NCBI GenBank assembly: GCA_023417775.1
Contig: JAEZEJ010000107.1
Span: 1-22,226 of the forward strand
DNA from: Actinomycetes bacterium
GTDB taxonomy: Bacteria; Actinomycetota; Actinomycetes; Propionibacteriales; Nocardioidaceae
DNA length: 22,226 bases
Reading direction: 5' to 3'
A program made the translations under genes and the position numbers. The notes below the pieces were generated by a model, which searched no databases, was not told the DNA's origin, and saw only the letters and a program-made list of their open reading frames with translations. Shown here piece by piece: positions 15,601-22,200 of this stretch. Every line of letters begins with the position of its first letter. Positions within the stretch are counted from its first letter, which is position 1.

Positions 15601-16101
15601 CTCATCCCCGGCGAGCTGCGCCTCGGTGATGGCTCCCGAGAGCGCGTGATAGCCCTCGACACCCCGGGCGAGGACGAGCAGGTGCTCACCTTCGGGGTCC
15701 GGGCGGCCGTTCTGCGGACCGTCGAGCCCCAGCGAGAGCTCGGCGCCGTAGACGGTGTCCAGTCCGTGCAGCGTGGCGGCCTCGGAGAAGCGCGCGGCCC
15801 CGTAGAAGCCATCGTGATCGGTGAGGGCGAGGGCGGATAAACCGAGGCGGACCGCCTGCTCCACGAGCCCATCGGGAGCCGTGGCACCGTCGAGGAAGCT
15901 GTAGTTGCTGTGACAGTGGAGTTCGGCATAGGGCACGACATCGACAGGACGCTCGACGGGCTCATCGGGGCGATAGGCGCCGCGCTTGCGCGACCAGCCG
16001 GGACCGTCGCCGCCGTCGGGAGGATCGGCCGGCCGGGCGACCCGGCCCGAGAGCCGGGACTCCAGCTCTCGCCAGGAGATCCCCGGATTGTGCCATCCCA
16101 T
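12694..16101 (-). CDS. dnaE2: Error-prone DNA polymerase III alpha subunit
   Basis: Protein of 1135 aa that performs mutagenic translesion synthesis with ImuA' and ImuB after DNA damage. An N-terminal extension (1-55) precedes the PHP domain (ELHCHSNYSFLDGATAPDG at 60, LTDHDGFYGAARF at 93). The polymerase palm holds QGRGSAANSAVCYALGI (407-423) and PDIDVDFDSDRRE (447-459) with the catalytic aspartates. Further on are FQVESRAQIGTLPRLRPR, RPGPIQGGAVHPY, PLFQEQLMQIA, and the helix-hairpin-helix region LTSVQQIGEGDAERIV. The C-terminal OB fold includes VRVAGLITHRQRPYTAGG and FLNLEDETGMLNVVVF; the end SRDFR-like RARDFR is typical. It is slightly longer than many DnaE2 proteins because of the N-terminal part and a Pro/His-rich linker before AVRLGLTSV. 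ATG start with AGGGAGG about 8 nt upstream. Confidence 0.97.
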   Translation of the reverse strand: MGWHNPGISWRELESRLSGRVARPADPPDGGDGPGWSRKRGAYRPDEPVERPVDVVPYAELHCHSNYSFLDGATAPDGLVEQAVRLGLSALALTDHDGFYGAARFSEAATLHGLDTVYGAELSLGLDGPQNGRPDPEGEHLLVLARGVEGYHALSGAITEAQLAGDEKGRPVYDLDALAARLRDRVLVLTGCRKGAVRRALVDGGRSAAEAELRALVERFGRDNVVVELLDHGYPRDSEVNDALAGLAREARLPLVATGNVHAAIPEDTRLAQAFAAVRARRSLGEMRGWLGQPGYLRSGAEMARRFARYPGAVEYSVRIAEEVGFDLRKASPALPRFPVGEGHTPMSWLRKLVREGADRVYAHRREEAELRLQRELGVIEDKDFPGYFLIVHRIVTEAKDRGILCQGRGSAANSAVCYALGITAVDSIEYKLPFERFLSATRDEEPDIDVDFDSDRREEIIQWVYDEYGRHNAAQVANVISYRPKSAVRDMAKALGYSPGQQDAWSKRIDSWSKVEVDDPDDPGAPPQAVIDLATRAAGAPRHLGIHSGGMVLTARPVGEVVPIERARMDHRTVLQWDKDDCAWMGLVKFDLLGLGMLGALQHTFDLVAEHTGERWDLETLPKEEAGVYDMLCRADSIGVFQVESRAQIGTLPRLRPRRFYDLVIEIALIRPGPIQGGAVHPYIRRKLGREPVDYLHPSLEPILERTLGVPLFQEQLMQIATDIGGCSGDEADLLRRAMGSKRGIEKIERLRDKLYSGMKAKGISDEVADILYARIEAFADFGFAESHSISFALLVYASSWLKLHYPAAFLAGLLRSQPMGFYSPQSLVADARRHGVEVLRPDIAASAVSADLEPIAGRTGPTGMDSCPLAEQPPVPPFVPGADHRLGDHRRDGHHAVRLGLTSVQQIGEGDAERIVAARGERPFRDMADVARRSRLSVAQMESLATAGAFDGFGLSRREALWNAGYIDHLEQLEGTAVTVPPPMLPGMTEVELTTADLWATGISPGEHPLEHLRSLLRGHGVLAVTDLSGYETGRRVRVAGLITHRQRPYTAGGVTFLNLEDETGMLNVVVFGSVWQRHRRVARNAAGVVVRGVVEHSDGAVNLKAETLDRIESLYPDAASALPAKHRARDFR

Positions 16102-16126
16102 CGTTCACTCCCTCCCTTCGGGCAAC

Positions 16127-16182
16127 GTGTGCCGGGTGGTGGCCCCTCCGCGGGCCCGTGAAAGGGCTATAACCCGGCACAA
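16127..16182 (-). repeat. Palindromic repeat element, copy B
   Basis: TGTGCCGGGT (16128-16137) pairs perfectly with ACCCGGCACA (16172-16181). The stem continues inward through GGCCC/GGGCT with two G-T pairs, leaving a loop that contains GGGCCC. Read on the minus strand it is homologous to copy A (GGTTATAGCCCTTT, CCCGCGGAGGGGCCAC). It lies in the 106-bp gap between imuB and dnaE2 and ends 25 bp before the dnaE2 ATG. It could act as an RNA hairpin in the mutasome transcript or be a REP-like mobile repeat. Confidence 0.8.
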
Positions 16183-16207
16183 GCCGGCCCCACCGGGGCG
16201 TGGACGG

Positions 16208-17725
16208 TCAGTCATAGCGGGCCTCGGTCCACCACTGGCCGTCCTCGACGCACATCAGCCAGGCGCTGCCGTCGACCCCCACGACCTGGAAGCGCGCGAT
16301 CCGGCGCGCGGCATGCTCGTCCCACCACATCTCGTCGAGCGGCCACGGCCCCGCCCATCCCGCCACCTGCTGCCAGGGGTCATCCGCGTGCAATCGGAAG
16401 CGCGCCGGCTCCCCCGTCAGGCCACCCCGTTCGGTGATGACCACGGGTCTGCCCCCGGCCCCGAGCACCTGCACCGGCATGGGCTCGGCGAAGACCCGTG
16501 CCGGAGCCGGCTCGGGGATGGAGCCGGGCCAGGGTCGCGCGAGCTCGCGGACCTCGGCCGGACGATCCCCCCAGCTGCTCGTGAGCTGACGCTCCCCCGG
16601 GCTCGTTCCCCCCTGGACCCCGGCCGACCGGACCGCCTCCGGCCCCACCAGGCTCTGCACACGAGCCACCACCCGTTCGACCCCCTCGTCGGCTCCGTCG
16701 CCGAAGAGGCTCTCCGCGTGCTCGCCGATGGTCTCTATCGCCTCGGGCACCAGCCGGACCTCATCGACCGGACCGACCACGGCCCCGGGCACCTGCGCCT
16801 GCCACCGCACCCGATCGACGATGTCGGAGGAGGAGAACCAGCGCGGATGCCGCCAGGTGCGGGCATGGGAGAGCACCCCGTCGCTGTCGATCTCGATACG
16901 GACCGCCGTCGCCACGGCACCACGATCCGCCAGCAGGGAGACGAAGGACTCGGCCGTCCTGCGCACGCTGAAGGCGATCGCCTCGACCCGGTCGAGTGGA
17001 GGTTCGAAGGGCACGCGCGCGACTAGATCCGGTGGTATCTCCCGCCGGCTGAGGAGCCGGGGGTCCTCCCCGCGGGCCCAGCGATAGGCGAGCACCCCCG
17101 CCGGGCCGAAGCGGGTGCGGACATCGGCGAGTCGCAGCTCGGCGAAGTCGCCCAGCGAGCGGATCCCCAGCCGTCGCAGCAGGTCGGCCATCTCGGGATC
17201 GCCGAGCACCGTGACGGGCAGATCCCGCACGAATCGCGCCGAACCGCCCGCGGGCACGATCACCGAGTCCTGGGGCGCGGCCTGACGCGCTGCCTGCTCA
17301 GCGGCGAAGAGATCGTCCGCGACCCCGCAGCGGACATCCCAGACCCCTTGCTCGACGAGCTGCTCGGCCAGCACGGCCGCCGCCTCGACCTCACCACCGT
17401 AGTAACGTGCCGGGACGGCCAGCCCGCACAACCCCGGCCGCAGCGGGGCGACCTGGGCCGAGAGCGCCTCGATCAGCTCGAGCACGGGCTCGAAGGCCCG
17501 CGCATCGGCGGCGGGATCGTGCGCACGGAGGACGACATCGGGGCACCGTGCCTGGGCATCGCGTCGGCGCATCCCCCGCCGCACACCCTCCTGTCGCGCG
17601 GCGGCCGAGCACGCGACCACCGTCTGGCCGTCGATGACCGCCACGGGGGCATCGGCCGGGGCATCAGCGCCGAGATGGCTGACGACCGGCCAGTCCGGGC
17701 ACCACAGCACCATCACCCGCGCCAT
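16208..17725 (-). CDS. imuB: Mutasome protein ImuB (inactive Y-family polymerase)
   Basis: Protein of 505 aa, related to Y-family polymerases but lacking catalytic carboxylates: the usual first motif (D-x-D-x-F) is replaced by LWCPDWPVVSHL (7-18), and the S-x-D-E motif is replaced by GLCGLAVPARYYGG. It keeps the palm and thumb pattern, including CGVADDLFAAEQAARQA and the HhH segment LLRRLGIRSLGDFAEL, RFGPAGVLAYRWARGEDPRLL. In mycobacteria ImuB bridges DnaE2 and ImuA' to the beta clamp. The expected clamp motif QLPLWG appears here as QLTSSWG (Q380-G386). The C-terminus (RHARRIARFQVVGVDGSAW, LMCVEDGQWWTEARYD) is typical. I chose the ATG at 17725, which overlaps the imuA' stop by one base (TGATG); an ATG at 17743 is possible. 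The open frame further upstream overlaps imuA'. Confidence 0.94.
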   Translation of the reverse strand: MARVMVLWCPDWPVVSHLGADAPADAPVAVIDGQTVVACSAAARQEGVRRGMRRRDAQARCPDVVLRAHDPAADARAFEPVLELIEALSAQVAPLRPGLCGLAVPARYYGGEVEAAAVLAEQLVEQGVWDVRCGVADDLFAAEQAARQAAPQDSVIVPAGGSARFVRDLPVTVLGDPEMADLLRRLGIRSLGDFAELRLADVRTRFGPAGVLAYRWARGEDPRLLSRREIPPDLVARVPFEPPLDRVEAIAFSVRRTAESFVSLLADRGAVATAVRIEIDSDGVLSHARTWRHPRWFSSSDIVDRVRWQAQVPGAVVGPVDEVRLVPEAIETIGEHAESLFGDGADEGVERVVARVQSLVGPEAVRSAGVQGGTSPGERQLTSSWGDRPAEVRELARPWPGSIPEPAPARVFAEPMPVQVLGAGGRPVVITERGGLTGEPARFRLHADDPWQQVAGWAGPWPLDEMWWDEHAARRIARFQVVGVDGSAWLMCVEDGQWWTEARYD

Positions 17726-18366
17726 CAGCCGGCCCTGCGCCATGTCGACGGCTCCTCGGTCGCACGGACCCGGCCATGCTCGTCCGGCAGCCAGAGCTGC
17801 CGATGCCGCGCCGGGCGCCCAGGCTGCTGGACCTCGAGCGTGGCCTGCCGGGCACGCAGATAGCCGGCACCGTGATCGGCGCCCTCCCACCGGACCTCGG
17901 TCAGCTGCAGGTGGGCGCGGGCGCGGGGCCAGACGGTGTCCCACGCGATGACGATGCCCTGGTGCTCGTGCAGCCGCGCGGCCAGCCGTTGCGCATCACG
18001 CGGGGAGACGGTCCGCCCGGCCACCACCACGATGGGCACGACATCGATCAGTGCCGCGGTGACGGTCAGCCACTCAGCACCCGGATCGGGCACCAGGACC
18101 GTACGCTCCAAGGCCACGCCGAAGGCCTGTGCCGCCTGCAGACCGAAGTCGCCGACCCCGACGACCGCCGACCAGCATCCCTCCCCCGACGGCCCTGCCA
18201 TGAGCAGCATCGCGAGGGAGGCCGCGCCGACGGTGTAGACGTGCCCGGGCTGCAACTCCACGAGCCCGTCCAGCACGGGGTGGACGCGCATCGCGGACAC
18301 CTGGGGGCGACCTTCGAGCTCGCGCATCCTGGCGCGGAGATCGTCGATCAGAGCTGTCTGGGACAC
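17725..18366 (-). CDS. imuA': Mutasome accessory protein ImuA'
   Basis: Protein of 213 aa, RecA/SulA-like in fold but without an intact Walker A motif. Visible ImuA' features are HPVLDGLVELQPGHVYTVG, SLAMLLMAGPSGEGCWSAVV, GVGDFGLQAAQAFGVALERT, VLVPDPGAEWLTVTAALID, and a C-terminal RQLWLPDEHGRV. In mycobacteria ImuA' binds ImuB and is needed for DnaE2-dependent mutagenesis. The GTG at 18366 is only 10 bp from the LexA box and lies at the predicted transcript start, so the message may begin at this codon. GAGGG directly abuts the GTG, too close to be a normal ribosome site. It is first in the imuA'-imuB-dnaE2 cluster; its stop overlaps the imuB start. Confidence 0.92.
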   Translation of the reverse strand: MSQTALIDDLRARMRELEGRPQVSAMRVHPVLDGLVELQPGHVYTVGAASLAMLLMAGPSGEGCWSAVVGVGDFGLQAAQAFGVALERTVLVPDPGAEWLTVTAALIDVVPIVVVAGRTVSPRDAQRLAARLHEHQGIVIAWDTVWPRARAHLQLTEVRWEGADHGAGYLRARQATLEVQQPGRPARHRQLWLPDEHGRVRATEEPSTWRRAG

Positions 18367-18372
18367 CCCTCA

Positions 18373-18401
18373 AGTATCGAACACCTGTTCGAACCAGTCA
18401 A
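18373..18401 (-). promoter_or_regulatory. SOS promoter of the mutasome cluster
   Basis: On the minus strand TTGACT (18401-18396), a spacer of exactly 17 bp and GATACT (18378-18373) make a near-consensus promoter. The expected transcript start, about 7 bp after the -10, falls on or next to the GTG of imuA' (18366). The LexA box fills the spacer, so repression by occlusion is direct. Confidence 0.75.
18377..18392. promoter_or_regulatory. LexA (SOS) box
   Basis: Perfect palindrome TCGAACACCTGTTCGA, which matches the actinobacterial LexA consensus (CGAAC-N4-GTTCG) in every fixed position. It sits inside the spacer of the imuA' promoter. No second box is seen before dnaE2. Confidence 0.93.
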
Positions 18402-18469
18402 TCCGGAGCGGTCCTTCCCGAGCGACGCCGCCGCGCCACCCGAGGGTCGGGACACCGAGGCCGAGGGAC

Positions 18470-20191
18470 TCAGCTGGCGAGGTCGATCGAGCCGCCGGGG
18501 ATCGCGTCGAGGAGCTTGCGGGTGTAGTCCTCACGCGGGTGATCGAAGACCTGGAGCACCGAGGCCTGCTCGACCGCCTTGCCCTTCTGCATCACTACCA
18601 CCTCATCGGCGATCTGGCGCACCACCGCGAGGTCGTGGGTGATGAACAGATAGCTGAGGCCCAGCTCGGCCTGGAGCTCGTTGAGCAGGTTGAGGATCTG
18701 CGCCTGCACCAGCACGTCGAGGGCCGAGACCGCCTCATCGAGGATGATGACCTCCGGCTGCAGGGCGAGCGCACGGGCGATCGCGACCCGCTGACGCTGG
18801 CCGCCGGACAGCTCATTGGGGAACCGTCGCATCACCGCCGAGGGCAGCGAGACCTTGTCGAGCAGATCGCGGATCGTCGCCTCGCGCTGCTTGCTGTTGC
18901 CGATCTCGTGCGTGCGCAACGGCTCCTCGATCGACCGGTAGATGGAGTACATCGGATCGAGCGAGGCATAGGGATTCTGGAAGACCGGCTGCACGCGGCG
19001 CCGGAATGCCAGCTGCTCCTTCTTGTCGCGCAGCGTGGAGATGTCCACACCGTCGAACTCCACCGTGCCGCTGGTGGGATCCAGGAGGTCGAGGACCATC
19101 CGGGCCACCGTCGACTTGCCCGATCCCGACTCCCCCACGATCGCCGTGGTGGTGCCGCGACGCAGCGAGAAGGAGACCTGATCGACCGCGGTGAAGTCGA
19201 TCGTGCGACCGAGCCCGCCGGCGGGGAGCTTGAAGATCTTGGTCAGCTCCTTGGCCTGGACGGCGATCCGCGTGGCCTCTCCCCCGAACTCATCGCCCTC
19301 GTGCTCGGCGACGATCTCCCCAGCGGTCTTGACCGCGCTCTCGCGCACCTCCGCGCGGGTCTGCGCTGTGAGACGCTGCGAGGCGAGCGACGGAGCCGAG
19401 GCGATGAGCCGCTGGGAGTACGGATGCTGCGGGTGCTGCAGGATCTCCAGCGCCGGACCGGACTCGACGACCTGCCCCTTGTACATGACCACGAGGTGAT
19501 CGGCGCGCTCGGCGGCGAGGCCGAGGTCATGGGTGATGAGCAGCACCGCGACACCGAGATCATCGGTCAACGAGTCGAGATGGTCGAGGATCTGCTGCTG
19601 CACCGTGACATCGAGGGCCGAGGTCGGCTCATCGGCGATCAGCAGCTTGGGCCGGGCGGCCAGTCCCATCGCGATGAGCGCGCGCTGGCGCATACCGCCG
19701 GAGTACTCGTGCGGGAACTGCCGGGCGCGGGCCTCGGCATCGGGGAGACCGGCCTCCTCCAGCAACTCCACGACCCGCTTGTCGGCGGCCTTGCCCTTGG
19801 CGATGTCGTTGGCCTCGAGGGCCTCCTTGATCTGCGATCCGACCCGCACGAGCGGGTTGAGGTTCGACATCGGGTCCTGGGGCACCAGACCGATCTGGCT
19901 GCCGCGGATGGCCTCGCGCTGTCGGCGCTTCAGGTGGGTGATGTCGCGTCCGTCGAAACGGATCGTGCCGCCCGTGACGTGACCGGTGCCGGGCAGCAGA
20001 TCGATGATGGCGTGCGCCGTGGTCGACTTGCCCGATCCCGACTCGCCGACGATCGCGACGGTCTGCCCGGGGTAGACCGTCAGATCGGCGCCGCGGACGG
20101 CCGGGACGTCCCGCTTGCCCGATCGGAACGCCACCTGCAGGTCGGTGATCTCCAATAGCGGCTCGGTGGCCGGATCGATTCGCTCACTCAT
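18470..20191 (-). CDS. Oligopeptide/dipeptide ABC importer, fused ATPase (OppD-OppF)
   Basis: Protein of 573 aa containing two ATP-binding domains that drive peptide import. The first domain (about 10-280) has Walker A GESGSGKST (residues ~49-57), a Q-loop VPQDPMSNLNP, signature YSGGMRQRALIAM, Walker B LLIADEPTSALD and ITHDLGLAAE. It ends with the OppD-type peptide segment HPQHPYSQRLIASAPS. The second (about 310-560) repeats GESGSGKST, FQNPYASLDPMYS, LSGGQRQRVAIAR, VIILDEAVSALD and ITHDLAVVRQI. An acidic linker (EIVAEHEGDEFGGE) joins them. OppD and OppF are separate in E. coli, but the fusion is common in actinobacteria. All key ATPase residues are present in both halves. It overlaps oppC by 4 bp (ATGA) and is last in the operon. 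Substrate is inferred as peptides from the family only. Confidence 0.95.
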   Translation of the reverse strand: MSERIDPATEPLLEITDLQVAFRSGKRDVPAVRGADLTVYPGQTVAIVGESGSGKSTTAHAIIDLLPGTGHVTGGTIRFDGRDITHLKRRQREAIRGSQIGLVPQDPMSNLNPLVRVGSQIKEALEANDIAKGKAADKRVVELLEEAGLPDAEARARQFPHEYSGGMRQRALIAMGLAARPKLLIADEPTSALDVTVQQQILDHLDSLTDDLGVAVLLITHDLGLAAERADHLVVMYKGQVVESGPALEILQHPQHPYSQRLIASAPSLASQRLTAQTRAEVRESAVKTAGEIVAEHEGDEFGGEATRIAVQAKELTKIFKLPAGGLGRTIDFTAVDQVSFSLRRGTTTAIVGESGSGKSTVARMVLDLLDPTSGTVEFDGVDISTLRDKKEQLAFRRRVQPVFQNPYASLDPMYSIYRSIEEPLRTHEIGNSKQREATIRDLLDKVSLPSAVMRRFPNELSGGQRQRVAIARALALQPEVIILDEAVSALDVLVQAQILNLLNELQAELGLSYLFITHDLAVVRQIADEVVVMQKGKAVEQASVLQVFDHPREDYTRKLLDAIPGGSIDLAS

Positions 20192-21162
20192 GACTTCTTC
20201 GCCTTCGGGTCGAGGGCATCGCGGACGGCGTCACCGAGCAGCATGAAGCTCAGCACCGTGGTCGCCAGCGCGCCGGCCGGGAAGAACAGCACGTGCAGAT
20301 TGCGCCCGGATCGGACCTCGGACTGCGCGGCCGCGATGTCGTTGCCCCACGAGACCACGCTCGACGGCAGGCCGATGCCCAGGAAGGACAGTGTCGCCTC
20401 GGCCACGATGTAGACGCCGAGCGAGACCGTCGCGGTGACGATCACCGGGGCCAGGGCGTTCGGGATGACGTGCCGGCGCAGATTGCTCCACCGGGTGGAG
20501 CCGATCGCGCGGGCGGCGTCGATGAACTCGAGGTTCTTGACCTCCAGCACCGCACCGCGCGCGATACGGGTCATCTGCGGCCAGCCGAAGACCGCGAGCA
20601 CCAGCACCACGGCGATCACACCGCCCCAGTACCCGCGGCCGGACCACACATTGTTGAGCGCCGACAGCAGCACGATCGCGCCGAGGATGAGCGGGATGGC
20701 GAAGAAGACATCCGCGATACGCGAGATGATCATGTCCGTCCACTTGCCGTAGAAGCCGGCGACGGCGCCGGTCAGCAGGCCCACGAAGGTGACGAAGAGG
20801 GTCGTCAGGATGCCGACCATCACCGAGGCGCGGGCACCGTGGATGACGCGCGAGTAGACGTCGTATCCCTGGGCGTCGAAGCCGAAGGGATGGCCGGACT
20901 GCGGCCCCTCCTTGCTCCGCCCGAGATCGGCCGCGCGCGGGTTGATATCGGTGAAGAGCCCCGGGAAGAGGCACACGATGAGGATGAACAGCAGCAGGAC
21001 GGCCGACACCCAGAAGATCCAGTTGCTGCGCAGCTGCTTCCAGGCTTCCTTCCACTGGCCTTCCGGCGGAGCGGAGGTGTCGACCGTTCCGGTCTCCTCC
21101 AGCGGCGTCTCCTCCAGCGGGGCGACGAAGCGTTCCTGTCCAGGACGGGCGATCTCAGGCAT
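20188..21162 (-). CDS. Peptide ABC transporter permease (OppC/DppC type)
   Basis: Membrane protein of 324 aa. A soluble cytoplasmic N-terminus (1-45) precedes the first membrane helix (WIFWVSAVLLLFILIVCLF, about 46-64), then an external loop with the family sequence HPFGFDAQGYDVYSRVIHGA. Five more helices follow. The EAA loop that contacts the ATPase is visible as RGAVLEVKNLEFIDAARAIG (about 203-222), followed by RHVIPNALAPVIV. The C-terminus ends LGDAVRDALDPKAKKS, typical of OppC/DppC. The start overlaps the end of oppB by 8 bp, and its stop overlaps the ATPase start by 4 bp. Confidence 0.95.
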   Translation of the reverse strand: MPEIARPGQERFVAPLEETPLEETGTVDTSAPPEGQWKEAWKQLRSNWIFWVSAVLLLFILIVCLFPGLFTDINPRAADLGRSKEGPQSGHPFGFDAQGYDVYSRVIHGARASVMVGILTTLFVTFVGLLTGAVAGFYGKWTDMIISRIADVFFAIPLILGAIVLLSALNNVWSGRGYWGGVIAVVLVLAVFGWPQMTRIARGAVLEVKNLEFIDAARAIGSTRWSNLRRHVIPNALAPVIVTATVSLGVYIVAEATLSFLGIGLPSSVVSWGNDIAAAQSEVRSGRNLHVLFFPAGALATTVLSFMLLGDAVRDALDPKAKKS

Positions 21163-22081
21163 AGCGGATCCTCGGATCGAGTGCGGCGTACAACAGGTCG
21201 ACCAGGAGGCTCATCAGCACATAGACGAGCACCATCACGGTCACCACCGACACGACGGTGGGGCTCTCCCCGCGTTGGACCGCCTGATAGGCCAGATTGC
21301 CGATGCCCGGCACATTGAAGATGCCCTCGGTGACGATGGCTCCGGCCATCAGCGTGCCGAGGTCGGCGCCGAGGAAGGTGACGACGGGAATGAGGGAGTT
21401 GCGCAGCACGTGCTTGCGATTGACCGCGCCCTCGGACAAGCCCTTGGCGCGAGCGGTGCGGACGTGGTCGGCGCTGAGGTTCTCGATCACCGAGGTGCGG
21501 GTCAGGCGGAGGACATAGGCGAAGGAGACGAGACCGAGGACGACCGCCGGGAGGATCAGCTTGCCGATCGAGGCGTCACCGCCGACGGTGGCGGGCGCCC
21601 AGTGGAGTTTGACGCCGAACACCAGCTGCAGCATGAAGCCGAGGACGAAGATCGGGACGGCGATGACCAGCAACGACACGACGAGCATCGTGGAGTCGAA
21701 GATCTTGCCGCGCCGCAGGCCGGCCCAGAAGCCGGCGATGATGCCCAGCACGGCCTCGATGATGAGGGCCATGATCGCGAGCTTGACGGTGACCGGGAAG
21801 GTGCGGCCGATCAGATCGGCGACCGGCTGGCCCGAGTAGGAGACGCCGAGGTCGCCGGTGAGTGCGCCACCCAGGAACAGCAGCCACTGCACGATGAAGG
21901 GCTTGTCGAGGTTGTACTGGGCCTCGAGATTGGCCCGAGCCGCCTCGGAGACGGGCTTCTCTCCGAAGAGCGCGGTGATCGGGTCACCGGGCTGCAAGAA
22001 GACCATCGCATAGATGAGCAATGTGGCGCCGAGCACCACGGGGATCGCCTGGAGTAGGCGCTTTCCGACATACCACCACAT
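21155..22081 (-). CDS. Peptide ABC transporter permease (OppB/DppB type)
   Basis: Membrane protein of 308 aa from the chosen start. The first helix LLQAIPVVLGATLLIYAMVF and following FLQPGDP are the OppB/DppB signature, and further helices run to the C-terminus LYAALDPRIRYA. The EAA loop reads RTSVIENLSADHVRTARAKG followed by NSLIPVV. The ATG at 22081 has AGGAGG 9 nt upstream. The GTG at 22087 would have only 3 nt spacing, so it is less likely. It follows the substrate-binding protein gene after 119 bp that contain a strong hairpin, and pairs with OppC to form the transmembrane channel. Confidence 0.95.
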   Translation of the reverse strand: MWWYVGKRLLQAIPVVLGATLLIYAMVFLQPGDPITALFGEKPVSEAARANLEAQYNLDKPFIVQWLLFLGGALTGDLGVSYSGQPVADLIGRTFPVTVKLAIMALIIEAVLGIIAGFWAGLRRGKIFDSTMLVVSLLVIAVPIFVLGFMLQLVFGVKLHWAPATVGGDASIGKLILPAVVLGLVSFAYVLRLTRTSVIENLSADHVRTARAKGLSEGAVNRKHVLRNSLIPVVTFLGADLGTLMAGAIVTEGIFNVPGIGNLAYQAVQRGESPTVVSVVTVMVLVYVLMSLLVDLLYAALDPRIRYA

Positions 22082-22160
22082 CGGCACGGACCTCCTGATC
22101 GAGGGATCAATCTACTCCTCCGCGGCGGATCGCACCGCAGGGGACGGTGGAACACACACC

Positions 22161-22192
22161 GGTGGGGCGGCGCCCGCAGGCACCGCCCCACC
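22161..22192 (-). terminator. Intercistronic hairpin between SBP gene and oppB
   Basis: GGTGGGGCGG (22161-22170) pairs perfectly with CCGCCCCACC (22183-22192). Three more pairs inside (GCC with GGC) leave a 4-nt loop CGCA, with one mismatch between the stems. No T-run follows on either strand. It begins 8 bp after the stop of the upstream gene. It most likely protects the binding-protein message from 3' decay or partly stops transcription, so that the binding protein is made in excess over the permeases. Confidence 0.7.
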
Positions 22193-22200
22193 TCATGTGG

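Noticed and set aside
14008..15840. Long open reading frame on the plus strand opposite dnaE2 (about 610 codons)
   Set aside because: It is an antisense shadow of a conserved polymerase gene. Its translation is low-complexity Arg/Gly/Asp/Val-rich with no recognisable motif, as expected from high-GC codon bias.
16102..16207. Second LexA box before dnaE2
   Set aside because: I scanned for CGAAC-N4-GTTCG-like palindromes and found none; the only symmetric sequence is the repeat element.
17726..17944. N-terminal extension of ImuB to 17944
   Set aside because: It overlaps imuA' entirely and is Arg/Ala/Pro-rich. ImuB homology starts at MARVMVLWCPDWP, at the TGATG junction.
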